Source of the DNA: an uncultured Oscillospiraceae bacterium
GTDB taxonomy: Bacteria; Bacillota; Clostridia; Oscillospirales; Ruminococcaceae
Reading direction: 5' to 3'
Assembly (NCBI GenBank): GCA_900542145.1
Contig: UQMF01000002.1
Span: 1-64,000, forward strand
Length of the DNA: 64,000 nt
The translations under genes and the position numbers were made by a program. The notes under the pieces are model-generated. The model did no database searches and was not told where the DNA came from. It saw only the letters and a program-made list of their open reading frames with translations. Below, one piece after another: positions 24,881 through 34,160 of the stretch; position 1 is the first letter of the stretch; each line of letters opens with the position of its first letter.

Positions 24881-25879
24881 ATGAATTATTCACTGGACGC
24901 CGGGGCATGGAGCAGCGTATTCGCAGTGCCTTCCAGCGTTGTTGATAAATATATAAAACTGGCGGACGGAACGAGTCTTAAACTCCTGCTGTTCCTGCTG
25001 CGCCACGGAGGCGAGAGCTTTGACGAAGCGAAGCTCCGGGACGCGCTTGGAATAAAGCGTGACGGCGAGCTTGAGGACGCGGCTATGTTCTGGTTCCAGC
25101 GTGGGATTATCCGCATGGACGAGGGCGAGCTTATCCCCACGGAGGAAGCCGCGCAGGAGCACCTGCCGGAGGTCGCGGCGGAATCCCTGGAGCAGAAGCC
25201 CTCCAGCCTGCGCCGCGTCGCAGATTCCAGCGCCGGGGCGGCGATATACACCTCTCGGGATATCGCACAGCGGATAAATACCGACAGCGCGGTGGATTTC
25301 CTGTTCCGGGAAGTGCAGGCGCTTTACGGCAGGACGCTCAAGACCACCGAGAGCCGCATGGTGCTCCAGCTGACGGACTTCTACGGACTGCCGGCGGAGG
25401 TGGCGGTAATGCTGCTGAAATACTGCTTCCGCATTGGAAAGACCACGCCGAACTACATTCTCGCCGTTGCGCAGGACTGGGTCAACGAGAATATACGCAC
25501 CGTTGCGGAGGCTGACGCGCACCTGCTGAAGCTTGAGAAGCGCTTCACCGTCGAGGAGAATCTGCGCCGCGCTATGGACATGAAAACGAAATTCTCCCCG
25601 AATCAGCTGACTTACATAAAGAAGTGGACTGAGGAATGGGGCTTCGCCGAGGACATGGTGATACTGGCGTATGAGATAACGCTGGACAAGACCGGCTCCC
25701 TTAATTTCAGCTACACAAATAAGATACTCGAAAACTGGAAGACCTCCGGTATTTACAACACCGACGACGCCAAGCGTGAGAGCGAGGAGCGCCGCGGAAA
25801 ACCCACGAAGAAATCCGGCGGAAGTTCCTCCATCGACATGGACGATGTCATGGACGAGCTGCGCCGTCAGTATCAGTAA
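24881..25879 (+). CDS. dnaD: DnaD/DnaB-like replication initiation protein
   Basis: This 332-aa protein has an N-terminal winged-helix-like region (residues about 15-85) and a DnaD-type C-terminal domain repeated twice in the 130-290 part (VDFLFREVQALYGRTLK; LTYIKKWTEEWGF with a following YT-x3-L pattern). In Firmicutes such proteins remodel origin DNA and help load the replicative helicase. The next gene, a DnaC-like loader, begins 16 bases downstream, which supports the role. The C-terminal tail is charged and probably disordered. Confidence 0.88.
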   Translation: MNYSLDAGAWSSVFAVPSSVVDKYIKLADGTSLKLLLFLLRHGGESFDEAKLRDALGIKRDGELEDAAMFWFQRGIIRMDEGELIPTEEAAQEHLPEVAAESLEQKPSSLRRVADSSAGAAIYTSRDIAQRINTDSAVDFLFREVQALYGRTLKTTESRMVLQLTDFYGLPAEVAVMLLKYCFRIGKTTPNYILAVAQDWVNENIRTVAEADAHLLKLEKRFTVEENLRRAMDMKTKFSPNQLTYIKKWTEEWGFAEDMVILAYEITLDKTGSLNFSYTNKILENWKTSGIYNTDDAKRESEERRGKPTKKSGGSSSIDMDDVMDELRRQYQ

Positions 25880-25895
25880 ACAGAGAGGGTGACGC

Positions 25896-26879
25896 ATGAG
25901 TTTTAACGAGCATTACTTCAATGCGGCGATGGACAGGCTGAGCAAGCGCCGCAGCGACAACAGGATAATCACCGACCTGCGCCGCCAGGAGATATACGAG
26001 AAGCTGCCGGAATACCGCGAGCTTTCCGAAAGGCTGGCGGAAACGGGGCACAAGCTGATCTTGCTGATAATGCAGGGAGGAGAGGTCGCCGAGGGAGTTT
26101 CACAGCTGGAGCAGGATAACCGAAACACTCAGCGCTGCATGGCGGAGCTCTTGAAAAAGGCAGGGTATCCGGCGGATTACCTTGAACCGGTGTATACCTG
26201 TCCAAAGTGCAAGGACAAGGGCACGGTAAACGGGAAGTGGTGCGGCTGCTTCCACCGGCTCATGCTGGAGGAGGCTGCCCGGGAGCTTAACGAAAACTCC
26301 CCACTGGAGCTTTCGTCCTTTGAGAGCTTCAGCCTGGATTACTACCCGGATCTGATAAATCCCGACCTGCATGTGTCGGAGCGCGTGATAATGGAGCGTA
26401 ATCTGGATTACTGCCGCAGATATGCGGAGGGCTTTTCCACCAAAAGCGAGAGTATCCTCATGAGCGGAGCCACCGGGCTCGGAAAGACCCACCTTTCCCT
26501 TGCTATCGCCGCCCGGGTCATCGACCACGGATTCAGCGTTATCTACGGCTCCTCACCGGAGCTTATGAGAATATTGGAGCGTGAGTATTACGGTAAATCT
26601 GACAATGATACGATGTCGGCACTGACCGGATGCGATCTGCTGATACTTGACGATCTTGGCGCGGAGGTGGACAAGCCGCTGGATTCGTCGCTGCTTTATG
26701 AGATAATCAACGGCCGCGTCAGCCGGGGGCTGCCGATGATCGTAAGCACAAACTATTCTCCCGGAGAGCTGGGAAAGCACTATCAGGACAAGATCTGCTC
26801 CCGACTGCTGAGCTTCCATCTGATGCCGTTCTATGGCAACGATATCCGCATGAAGCTCAAGTCCAGGAACCGCAGCTGA
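25896..26879 (+). CDS. dnaC: DnaC/DnaI-like helicase loader ATPase
   Basis: This 327-aa AAA+ protein has an N-terminal helicase-interaction region with a zinc-binding pattern (CPKC and CGC near residues 104-121). The ATPase core has Walker A GATGLGKT (191-198), Walker B LLILDDLG and the sensor-like IVSTNYS. It is expected to load DnaB onto origins. IstB transposition ATPases are related, but no transposase lies nearby and the adjacent dnaD supports a replication role. AGAGAGGGTG precedes the ATG. Confidence 0.9.
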   Translation: MSFNEHYFNAAMDRLSKRRSDNRIITDLRRQEIYEKLPEYRELSERLAETGHKLILLIMQGGEVAEGVSQLEQDNRNTQRCMAELLKKAGYPADYLEPVYTCPKCKDKGTVNGKWCGCFHRLMLEEAARELNENSPLELSSFESFSLDYYPDLINPDLHVSERVIMERNLDYCRRYAEGFSTKSESILMSGATGLGKTHLSLAIAARVIDHGFSVIYGSSPELMRILEREYYGKSDNDTMSALTGCDLLILDDLGAEVDKPLDSSLLYEIINGRVSRGLPMIVSTNYSPGELGKHYQDKICSRLLSFHLMPFYGNDIRMKLKSRNRS

Positions 26880-26941
26880 GCTGACAACAGGTGAACAGCC
26901 GGTGTCATATCCGGAGAAATAAAACGCAGGAGGACAACGAA

Positions 26942-28027
26942 ATGGGAAAACTAAGAGTAGGAATGCTGACGAGCGGCGGCGACTGCCCGGGACTTAATGC
27001 CACGATACGCGGCGCTGCAAAGGCAATCTACGAAACATTCGGCGAGGACAATGTGGAGATAATCGGTATCCACGATGGTTATCACGGGCTTATCCACGGC
27101 GTATACAAGAGCATGCAGCCGTCGGATTTCTCCGGAATACTGACCCAGGGCGGCACTATCCTCGGTACCAAGCGCACCCCGTTCAAGATGATGCAGATCA
27201 TCGAGGACGACAAGGTGGACAAGGTAAAGGAAATGAAGGACACCTACAAGGACCTCAAACTGGACTGCCTCTTCACTCTTGGCGGCAACGGCACTCACAA
27301 GACCGCCAACATGCTTTCCGAAGAGGGACTTAACGTGATCGGACTTCCCAAGACCATCGACAACGACATCTTCGGCACCGATGTGACATTCGGATTCCAC
27401 TCTGCGGTGGATATCGGCACCGAGGTCATCGACCGTATCCACACAACTGCGAACTCCCACAGCCGCGTCATGGTCATAGAGATAATGGGCAACAAGGCAG
27501 GCTGGCTCACCCTCTACAGCGGACTTGCAGGCGGCGCGGACATAATTCTGCTGCCGGAGATCCCCTACGACATCAAAAAGGTAGCCCAGGCTTGTCAGCG
27601 CCGTGCTGATGCCGGGAAGAACTTCTCGATTCTCGCAGTTGCCGAGGGCTGCTTCGACATTGAGGAAGCCAAGCTGAAGAAGAAAGAGCGTGCCCGTCTG
27701 CGCGCCGAGGCAGGCTACACTACCGCCACCGTCCGTATCGCAAAGCAGATCGAATCAATGACTGGTCTGGAAACCAGGACAGTCATTCCGGGACATATGC
27801 TCCGCGGCGGAAGCCCCTCTGCGTACGACAGAATACTTGCAACGCAGTTCGGCGCGCACGCAGCGCAGCTCCTCAAGGACAAGAAGTTCGGCTACACCGT
27901 TGCGATGGTAGACGGAAAGATCACTGAAAATCCCCTGGGAGATGTGGCGATGAAAACCAAGTTTGTTCCTGTAGACTGTAAGATGGTGAAAACTGCCAAG
28001 GATATCGGTATTTCCTTCGGCGACTGA
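26942..28027 (+). CDS. pfkA: 6-phosphofructokinase
   Basis: This 361-aa enzyme phosphorylates fructose 6-phosphate in glycolysis. The nucleotide loop is TSGGDCPGLNATIRG, and the substrate motif is PKTIDND. The phosphoryl-donor loop reads GGNGT. By E. coli numbering this leaves Gly at 104, favouring ATP, but has Asn in place of Asp103 and Lys at 124, a residue common in PPi-dependent members. It resembles the group III (actinobacterial/clostridial) kinases, so the phosphate donor is not settled. AGGAGG lies before the ATG. It is followed by a strong terminator. Confidence 0.92.
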   Translation: MGKLRVGMLTSGGDCPGLNATIRGAAKAIYETFGEDNVEIIGIHDGYHGLIHGVYKSMQPSDFSGILTQGGTILGTKRTPFKMMQIIEDDKVDKVKEMKDTYKDLKLDCLFTLGGNGTHKTANMLSEEGLNVIGLPKTIDNDIFGTDVTFGFHSAVDIGTEVIDRIHTTANSHSRVMVIEIMGNKAGWLTLYSGLAGGADIILLPEIPYDIKKVAQACQRRADAGKNFSILAVAEGCFDIEEAKLKKKERARLRAEAGYTTATVRIAKQIESMTGLETRTVIPGHMLRGGSPSAYDRILATQFGAHAAQLLKDKKFGYTVAMVDGKITENPLGDVAMKTKFVPVDCKMVKTAKDIGISFGD

Positions 28028-28042
28028 TGGAATACTTGACGT

Positions 28043-28080
28043 ATACAGGGCAGGTTCATTCCTGCCCTGTATTTGTTTCT
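28043..28080 (+). terminator. Terminator after phosphofructokinase
   Basis: A 12-bp perfect stem ATACAGGGCAGG / CCTGCCCTGTAT with a 6-base loop, followed by TTGTTTCT. Confidence 0.9.
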
Positions 28081-28100
28081 GATAAAATATAAAAAAGCTA

Positions 28101-28129
28101 TTGACCTGGAGCATTATTTGTTGTATAAT
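28101..28129 (+). promoter_or_regulatory. rpiB-upp promoter
   Basis: TTGACC (28101-28106) and TATAAT (28124-28129), 17-bp spacer, preceded by the CTA context common at -35 boxes here. Confidence 0.85.
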
Positions 28130-28161
28130 ATTTATATATTCCTGTGAAAAGAGGTATTTCA

Positions 28162-28596
28162 ATGATAGCGATCGGTTCTGATCACGCAGGCTACGGTCTG
28201 AAGTGTGAGATCATAAAGCACCTTGCGGAAAAGGGCGTGGAATTCATCGACTGCGGCTGCAACGGCGAGAGCGTGGATTATCCCGACATTGCTGAGGCTA
28301 CCTGTGCAAAGGTTACTTCCGGCGAGGCGGATAAGGCTATTCTCATCTGTGGTACTGGCGTGGGGATATCCATTTCCGCAAACAAGATCAAGGGCATTCG
28401 CGCCGCGCTCTGCGGCGACTGGTATTCCGCAAAGTACACCCGTCTGCATAACGACGCAAACGTGCTGTGTATGGGCGGAAGAGTGATCGGCGCAGGTCTT
28501 GCTGCCGAGATCACGGATATTTTTCTCGACACGGAATTTGAGGGCGGACGCCATGCGCGCCGTGTTGACAAAATCATGAAGCTGGAGGAAAAGTAA
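28162..28596 (+). CDS. rpiB: Ribose-5-phosphate isomerase B
   Basis: This 144-aa RpiB/LacAB family isomerase interconverts ribulose 5-phosphate and ribose 5-phosphate. GSDHAGYGLK opens the protein. The catalytic Cys63 lies in CGTGVG, and the phosphate-binding stretch RLHNDANVLCMGGR is near residue 98. The start at 28162 follows AGAGGT; an upstream in-frame Met at 28144 is less well placed. One base separates it from upp, so pentose phosphate and PRPP-dependent uracil salvage are co-expressed. Confidence 0.95.
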   Translation: MIAIGSDHAGYGLKCEIIKHLAEKGVEFIDCGCNGESVDYPDIAEATCAKVTSGEADKAILICGTGVGISISANKIKGIRAALCGDWYSAKYTRLHNDANVLCMGGRVIGAGLAAEITDIFLDTEFEGGRHARRVDKIMKLEEK

Positions 28597-28597
28597 T

Positions 28598-29230
28598 ATG
28601 AGCAACATTATTCAGTGCGATCACCCGCTGGTTCAGCACAAGATTTCACTGCTGCGGGACAAGAACACAGGTTCCAAGGAATTCCGCGAGCTGGTTCAGG
28701 AGATCGCGATGTTCATGTGCTATGAGGCTACCCGTGATCTTCCCCTCAAGGAGGTTCAGATCGAAACTCCGCTGGGTCTTGCGAATTCCAACATTATCAG
28801 CGGCAGAAAGGTCGCTTTCGTTCCGATCATGCGTGCCGGACTTGGCATGATGGACGGCGCGCTGGCGCTGGTTCCTGCGGCTAAGGTTGGTCATATCGGA
28901 CTTTACCGCGACGAGGCTAACGGCAACGCTCCCCAGGAGTATTACTGCAAGCTTCCGTTCGACATCGCGAACCGCGAGGTAATTATCCTCGATCCTATGC
29001 TTGCCACCGGCGGCTCTGCTGTCAAGGCTGTTGACATCGTGAAGAAGGCTGGCGCAAAGCAGATCAAGTTCATGTGTATCATAACCTGTCCCGAGGGATT
29101 AAAGGCATTCCAGACTGCTCATCCCGATGTGGATATCATATGCGGTGCTGTTGACAAGGGTCTGAACGAGAATTCCTATATTGTTCCGGGTATCGGCGAT
29201 TGCGGCGACAGACTTTTCGGCACAAAGTAA
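28598..29230 (+). CDS. upp: Uracil phosphoribosyltransferase
   Basis: This 210-aa enzyme makes UMP from uracil and PRPP. The PRPP-binding loop DPMLATGGSA and the C-terminal uracil-binding YIVPGIGDCGDR are present, and the length is that of the family (about 208-210 aa). The ribosome site GGAGG lies within the end of rpiB, so the two are coupled. Confidence 0.97.
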   Translation: MSNIIQCDHPLVQHKISLLRDKNTGSKEFRELVQEIAMFMCYEATRDLPLKEVQIETPLGLANSNIISGRKVAFVPIMRAGLGMMDGALALVPAAKVGHIGLYRDEANGNAPQEYYCKLPFDIANREVIILDPMLATGGSAVKAVDIVKKAGAKQIKFMCIITCPEGLKAFQTAHPDVDIICGAVDKGLNENSYIVPGIGDCGDRLFGTK

Positions 29231-29263
29231 AATACAGATAGAAATAATCAAGCGTTCTGAATG

Positions 29264-29315
29264 GGGAATAGTCGGCGTGCCGGGGGAAACTCCGGCGGGA
29301 CTTCGATTCCCTTTT
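29264..29315 (+). terminator. Candidate long-stem terminator after upp
   Basis: GGGAAT (29264-29269) can pair with ATTCCC (29306-29311), enclosing an inner GCCGG-rich hairpin (GCCGGgggaaactCCGGC), and TTTTC follows. The structure is imperfect. The rest of the 318-base gap to nrdD holds only the nrdD promoter. Confidence 0.55.
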
Positions 29316-29452
29316 CAGGACGTTTTTGTATTTTATGGGTGTAAATGGTTACACCGCATAGTGGCGCGGTTTGCGCGTGTCAAGGGTAAAAATATACGAA
29401 AACCTGACCCGGATTTCTACATATTTATTATAGGCATATACCGGAATTCCGG

Positions 29453-29481
29453 TTGACAACTACAATCAAAAGTGGTATTAT
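29453..29481 (+). promoter_or_regulatory. nrdD-nrdG-dut promoter
   Basis: TTGACA (29453-29458) and TATTAT (29476-29481), 17-bp spacer with TG-G before the -10 box. No clear pair of NrdR boxes was found around it. Confidence 0.82.
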
Positions 29482-29548
29482 AGATATGCTGCTACCAGAT
29501 ATAGAATAATATCATAATGCAAATATACAAGCGAAAGGATCGTCGGAA

Positions 29549-31669
29549 ATGATAAAGGTAATCAAAAAGGACAACACCAAAGAGGATTTCAATGTTCAGA
29601 AGGTGGTGAATGCGGTCAACAAGTCCGCCACCCGTGTGATGTATACCTTTACCAAGGACGAGATTGATTTCATCTGCAGGTTCGTGACCGAAAAGGCAGA
29701 AGCGCTGCATTCCGGTGAGATAACCATCGCACAGATGCACAACATCGTGGAGGGTGCGCTGGAGGCCACAAATCCCGCTGTTGCGAAAAGCTACAAGGAC
29801 TACCGCAACTACAAGCAGGACTTCGTCAGCATGCTGGACGAGGTCTATAAGAAGAGCCAGTCCATCATGTACATCGGCGACAAGGAGAATTCCAATACGG
29901 ATTCCGCGCTGGTTTCCACAAAGCGCAGCCTTATTTTCAACGAGCTTAATAAGGAGCTTTACCAGAAGTTCTTCATGACCACTGAGGAACTCCAGGCATG
30001 CCGCGACGGATATATCTACGTCCACGATATGAGCGCACGCCGTGATACCATGAATTGCTGCCTGTTCGATGTCAAGAACGTTCTCGAGGGCGGATTCGAG
30101 ATGGGCAACCTGTGGTATAACGAGCCAAAGACCCTTGCAGTCGCATTCGACGTTATCGGCGACATCACGCTTTCCGCTGCCAGCCAGCAGTACGGCGGAT
30201 TCACGGTCCCCAGCGTAGATCTGCTGCTGGAGCCGTATGCCGAGAAATCCTACAAGAAGCAGTACGACCGCTACAAGAGCCTGGGACTTTCCGACGAGGT
30301 AGCTGACCGCGAGGCAATGGCTGACGTCAAGGTGGATTTCGAGCAGGGATTCCAGGGGTGGGAGTACAAGTTCAACTCCGTAAGCTCCAGCCGCGGCGAT
30401 TATCCGTTCATCACCATGACCGCAGGAACCGGTACCGGCAGATTCGCAAAAATGGCGAGCATAACGATGCTGGACGTCCGCCGCAAGGGGCAGGGCAAGA
30501 AGAACTGCAAGAAGCCCGTGCTTTTCCCGAAGATCGTATTCCTGTACGACGAGAATCTCCACGGCGCCGGAAAGCCCCTGGAGGACGTATTCATGGCAGG
30601 CGTGGAGTGCAGCTCCAAGGCGATGTATCCGGACTGGCTCAGCCTTTCCGGCGATGGCTATGTGGCTTCAATCTACAAGAAATACGGGAAAATAATCAGT
30701 CCGATGGGCTGCCGCGCATTCCTGTCCCCATGGTTCGAGCGCGGCGGAATGGAGCCTGCTGACGAGAACGACCAACCGGTATTCGTGGGAAGATTCAACA
30801 TCGGCGCCGTGTCCCTGCACCTGCCGATGATCTATGCCAAGGCGCAGCAGGAGAGCCGCGACTTCTTTGAGGTGCTGGATTACTACCTGAACCTTATCCG
30901 CAAGATACACATTCGCACCTATGACTACCTCGGCGAGATGAAGGCGAGCACGAATCCGCTGGCATACTGCGAGGGCGGATTTCTGGGCGGTCACCTTGGT
31001 ATCCACGACAAGATAAAACCGCTGCTCAAGTCGGCTACTGCTTCCTTTGGAATCACCGCGCTCAACGAGCTTGAGGAGCTTGCGGACAAGAAGTCCCTGG
31101 TCGAGGACGGCAGCTTCGCCCTCAAGGTCATGGAGTACATCAACAAGCGCATTTCCGAGTTCAAGAAGGAGGACGGCCACCTCTACGCTATCTATGGTAC
31201 GCCTGCCGAGAATCTCTGCGGATTACAGATACAGCAGTTCCGCAAGAAATATGGCATTATTGAGAACGTGTCTGACCGCGAGTATGTCAGCAACAGCTTC
31301 CACTGCCACGTTACCGAGGACATCACCCCGATACAGAAGCAGGATAAGGAAGAGCGCTTCTGGAATCTGTTCAACGGCGGAAAGATACAGTACGTCCGCT
31401 ACCCCATCGACTACAATAAGGGCGCCGTTGAGACCCTTGTCCGCCGCGCGATGAAAAAGGGATTCTACGAGGGTGTGAACCTGTCCCTGGCATATTGCGA
31501 CGACTGCGGTTACCAGCAGCTTGAAATGGACGTGTGCCCCAAGTGCGGCAGCAAGAATCTGACCAAGATAGACCGCATGAACGGATACCTCAGCTATTCA
31601 AGAGTAAAGGGCGACACGCGCCTTAATGCTGCGAAGATGGCGGAGATCGCCGACCGCAAGAGCATGTAA
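29549..31669 (+). CDS. nrdD: Anaerobic ribonucleoside-triphosphate reductase
   Basis: This 706-aa class III ribonucleotide reductase makes deoxynucleotides under anoxia. An N-terminal ATP-cone (residues about 1-95) gives allosteric control. The MNCCLFD segment near residue 170 carries active-site cysteine(s). The C-terminal zinc site has two C-x2-C pairs (CDDC and CPKC, about 651-667), and the radical glycine is Gly679 in RMNGYLS. It is followed by its activase nrdG and by dut, a sensible dNTP-supply operon. GAAAGGA precedes the ATG. Confidence 0.97.
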   Translation: MIKVIKKDNTKEDFNVQKVVNAVNKSATRVMYTFTKDEIDFICRFVTEKAEALHSGEITIAQMHNIVEGALEATNPAVAKSYKDYRNYKQDFVSMLDEVYKKSQSIMYIGDKENSNTDSALVSTKRSLIFNELNKELYQKFFMTTEELQACRDGYIYVHDMSARRDTMNCCLFDVKNVLEGGFEMGNLWYNEPKTLAVAFDVIGDITLSAASQQYGGFTVPSVDLLLEPYAEKSYKKQYDRYKSLGLSDEVADREAMADVKVDFEQGFQGWEYKFNSVSSSRGDYPFITMTAGTGTGRFAKMASITMLDVRRKGQGKKNCKKPVLFPKIVFLYDENLHGAGKPLEDVFMAGVECSSKAMYPDWLSLSGDGYVASIYKKYGKIISPMGCRAFLSPWFERGGMEPADENDQPVFVGRFNIGAVSLHLPMIYAKAQQESRDFFEVLDYYLNLIRKIHIRTYDYLGEMKASTNPLAYCEGGFLGGHLGIHDKIKPLLKSATASFGITALNELEELADKKSLVEDGSFALKVMEYINKRISEFKKEDGHLYAIYGTPAENLCGLQIQQFRKKYGIIENVSDREYVSNSFHCHVTEDITPIQKQDKEERFWNLFNGGKIQYVRYPIDYNKGAVETLVRRAMKKGFYEGVNLSLAYCDDCGYQQLEMDVCPKCGSKNLTKIDRMNGYLSYSRVKGDTRLNAAKMAEIADRKSM

Positions 31670-31693
31670 AATAACCGAAAGTGAATTGATATA

Positions 31694-32182
31694 ATGCGTT
31701 ATCATAATATAACAACAGACGATATGCTGAACGGCGACGGATTGCGCACCGTCCTGTGGGTAGCCGGCTGCGAACACCGCTGCCGCGGCTGCCACAATCC
31801 TATAACCTGGGATATTGACGGAGGAATACCGTTTGACGAAGCGGCGGAGCAGGAGCTTTTCGAGAAGCTCTCCGCAGACTACATCAGCGGAATCACGTTC
31901 AGCGGCGGAGATCCGCTGCACAAGCGCAACCGCGAGGAGATAACCCGGCTCGCCAGGAAGGTAAGGGAAACGCTCCCGGAAAAGACCATCTGGCTCTACA
32001 CCGGCTACAACTGGGAGGATATCCAGGACCTTGAGATAGTGCCGCTTCTGGACGTTATCGTGGACGGGCAGTATGTCGAAGCCGTCCGCAATCCCAAGCT
32101 GCACTGGAAGGGAAGCGCCAATCAGCGCGTTATCGACGTACAGGAAACGCTGCGACTCGGGAAGCTCGTGCTTTTCGATTAA
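31694..32182 (+). CDS. nrdG: Anaerobic ribonucleotide reductase activating protein
   Basis: This 162-aa radical SAM activase installs the glycyl radical on NrdD. The cluster cysteines are Cys26, Cys30 and Cys33 (C-x3-C-x2-C), followed by HNPITWD, and a FSGGDPL motif for SAM binding follows near residue 74. It lies 24 bases after nrdD and 9 before dut. No strong ribosome site is seen, so translation may be coupled. Confidence 0.96.
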   Translation: MRYHNITTDDMLNGDGLRTVLWVAGCEHRCRGCHNPITWDIDGGIPFDEAAEQELFEKLSADYISGITFSGGDPLHKRNREEITRLARKVRETLPEKTIWLYTGYNWEDIQDLEIVPLLDVIVDGQYVEAVRNPKLHWKGSANQRVIDVQETLRLGKLVLFD

Positions 32183-32191
32183 GGAGGGACT

Positions 32192-32683
32192 ATGAAGAAA
32201 ATAGCGAAATTCGAAAAGGTGAGCCTGAAGCAGTTCGTGGAGGGCTGCGAGCGTCCGGACGCTGAATCTGTTTATAATGAGATCAAGCTGCCGAAGCGTG
32301 CTACGGCAGGCTCTGCCGGGTATGATTTCTACGCGCCGTATGACGTGAAGCTGGCTCCGGGGGAAACCGCGAAGATTCCCACCGGTATCCGCGCGCTTAT
32401 TGAGCCCGGCTGGGTGCTCAAGCTGTATCCGCGCAGCGGTCTTGGATTCAAGTACCGCCTTCAGCTGAACAACACTGTGGGAATAATCGACAGCGACTAC
32501 TCCCAGTCGGACAACGAGGGACACATCTTTATTAAAATCACGAACGACAGCAACGAGGGGAAGACCCTTGAAATCCCGGCTGGCACTGGTTTTGCCCAGG
32601 GAATTTTCGTGGAATACGGTATCACCGTAGACGATGACGCGGACGGAGTACGCAACGGCGGATTCGGCTCCACAACAAAATAA
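32192..32683 (+). CDS. dut: dUTP diphosphatase
   Basis: This 163-aa trimeric dUTPase hydrolyses dUTP to dUMP, preventing uracil incorporation into DNA and feeding dTMP synthesis. The family motifs are in order: AGYDF, PRSGLGFK, GIIDSDY, FAQGIFV and the C-terminal RNGGFGST. The first about 30 residues are an extension typical of clostridial forms. AAGGAGG precedes the ATG. It ends the nrd operon at a bidirectional terminator. Confidence 0.95.
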   Translation: MKKIAKFEKVSLKQFVEGCERPDAESVYNEIKLPKRATAGSAGYDFYAPYDVKLAPGETAKIPTGIRALIEPGWVLKLYPRSGLGFKYRLQLNNTVGIIDSDYSQSDNEGHIFIKITNDSNEGKTLEIPAGTGFAQGIFVEYGITVDDDADGVRNGGFGSTTK

Positions 32684-32686
32684 AAG

Positions 32687-32715
32687 AAATCCGGACGGGT
32701 ACACCGTCCGGATTT
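32687..32715. terminator. Bidirectional terminator between dut and the convergent operon
   Basis: A 12-bp perfect stem AAATCCGGACGG / CCGTCCGGATTT with a 5-base loop, T-rich on both strands, four bases before the end of the minus-strand gene. Confidence 0.9.
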
Positions 32716-32719
32716 TGAT

Positions 32720-34144
32720 TTACTGTTCGTTTTTCTGCTTCTCGTAGAACTCAATGTACTTTTTCGCGATAGGAAGTATTTTGTCGTACCCTGGGTCGGA
32801 ATTCTCGACGACTGCCCGGAAGAACGCGTAAACGTCCTTGCTGACAACCCGGGAAATCCGGTTCGCGATGTATTCATGCGTCGCATTAAGTTCGTGATTG
32901 TCCAGAATGTTCAGCGAGAACTCGATGAATTTTCTGGGATTCGTGAATTGAAGATAATTGCATGCAGTCACTATGCTTGCGTAGAAGTTCGGCGAAATGA
33001 TGATCTCTCCGTTGCACTCGGTTTCGCCGGAAAGCAGTGCGTCCAGCTGCGCCTGGGTCAGCTTGTCCACCGCGAAAACGGATTCCATGATCTCGCTGTC
33101 CGGCATTTCCTCGCAGTTTTCGAGAGCCGGTCGTGGGATTATCTTGTTGCTGTAGGATTTCTTGCGAACCTGCGGAAGTTTCTTCATCAGCGTGCGGTAG
33201 TGGGAGGGCTTGTATTCGAACCGCGTTTCGAGAATCGCGCGTATCATTTCTCTCGGGATAAGCTCCAACGGAATCTTCACCGACGCGCTGCGGAATCCGC
33301 TGATTCCTTCATGTTCCTCCTGTATCTCCGCTGCCTGAGCTGCTGGTGCTTCCTGCTCGGGAGCAGGTTCCTGGGCGCCCTCGGGGGGATTCTCCGGTGC
33401 AGGCGTTGGAACTGACGCCTGGTAAATATCGGTGTAAGGTTCGTTTATCTTTTCGATAACCGCACACTTGAACGGGATCTTTGCGGCAGCGCAGGAAACT
33501 GCGCCGTGGTGTCCCTTCAGCAGCATGGAGTGCAGTCCGGTTGCGTGCAGGACGATTCCCTGAACGCTTCTTGCCTTGACCGCAACGTCAGTCATCTGCG
33601 TGGTCTTGGAGTCGTAGGTATCAAGCGGCGCGCCGGGAATCAGGAAGCAGGGACGGTAGGTCTTGTCCCTGCCGATAGTGCGGCTGTGCTCCGCTGTTCC
33701 GCGAATCTCATGCATGAGGTTATACGCGCCCCAGAAGAATGTGCCCGAGCCGTCCGTAGGGTAGTAATCCGCCAGGTAGAGCGTGTAAACTCCGTCCGGG
33801 AGGAGCGCCAGTGTGTCGTGCAGCCCGGCTTCAAGGGAAGAGCCGCGGTTAAGCTGATTCAGACAGTCCGTCAGTGTGGCGTGTATGTCGTCGTCCATAC
33901 CGGAGTATCCGGCGCAGAGCGCAATCATCTTGTCGGAATTGCTGCTGCCGTGATTAGGGCAGAGTATCTCCGCTACGGGATTGTTGCCGATATACAGCAG
34001 GCGCGTGCGTGCGGAGGTGTCTCCGCGCTTCACTCCGTAGCCTGCTGAGCAAGAGCCGATGACAGCGCTTCCTCCCCGTACTGACACCAGGATAACGCTT
34101 CTGCCAGTTATATCAATGTGTTCGCTTTTTATTTCAACGCCCAC
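32720..34144 (-). CDS. Uncharacterised two-domain protein
   Basis: This 474-aa protein is not recognised. It shows an N-terminal domain (residues about 1-235) with several Gly/Asp-rich turns and a repeated Cys/His content. A Pro/Glu/Ala-rich linker (about 245-280) follows, then a helical C-terminal domain (about 290-474) ending in a Lys/Glu-rich helix. No signal peptide, membrane segment or nucleotide-binding motif is seen. It follows the membrane gene at 34161-35024 by 16 bases and shares its promoter, so the pair likely act together. The start is the ATG in MGVEIKS, after a GGGAGG-type site. Confidence 0.78.
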   Translation of the reverse strand: MGVEIKSEHIDITGRSVILVSVRGGSAVIGSCSAGYGVKRGDTSARTRLLYIGNNPVAEILCPNHGSSNSDKMIALCAGYSGMDDDIHATLTDCLNQLNRGSSLEAGLHDTLALLPDGVYTLYLADYYPTDGSGTFFWGAYNLMHEIRGTAEHSRTIGRDKTYRPCFLIPGAPLDTYDSKTTQMTDVAVKARSVQGIVLHATGLHSMLLKGHHGAVSCAAAKIPFKCAVIEKINEPYTDIYQASVPTPAPENPPEGAQEPAPEQEAPAAQAAEIQEEHEGISGFRSASVKIPLELIPREMIRAILETRFEYKPSHYRTLMKKLPQVRKKSYSNKIIPRPALENCEEMPDSEIMESVFAVDKLTQAQLDALLSGETECNGEIIISPNFYASIVTACNYLQFTNPRKFIEFSLNILDNHELNATHEYIANRISRVVSKDVYAFFRAVVENSDPGYDKILPIAKKYIEFYEKQKNEQ

Positions 34145-34160
34145 TTGCCGTTACCTCCCT

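Noticed and set aside
24881..26879. Replication origin or plasmid/phage replication module at dnaD-dnaC
   Set aside because: No DnaA-box cluster, parA/parB, phage structural gene or integrase is nearby; flanks are ordinary chromosomal genes.
25896..26879. IstB-type transposition ATPase
   Set aside because: No IstA transposase or IS ends are present, and the adjacent dnaD gene fits a helicase loader.
29453..29548. NrdR boxes upstream of nrdD
   Set aside because: No pair of sequences close to the NrdR consensus with helical spacing was found.
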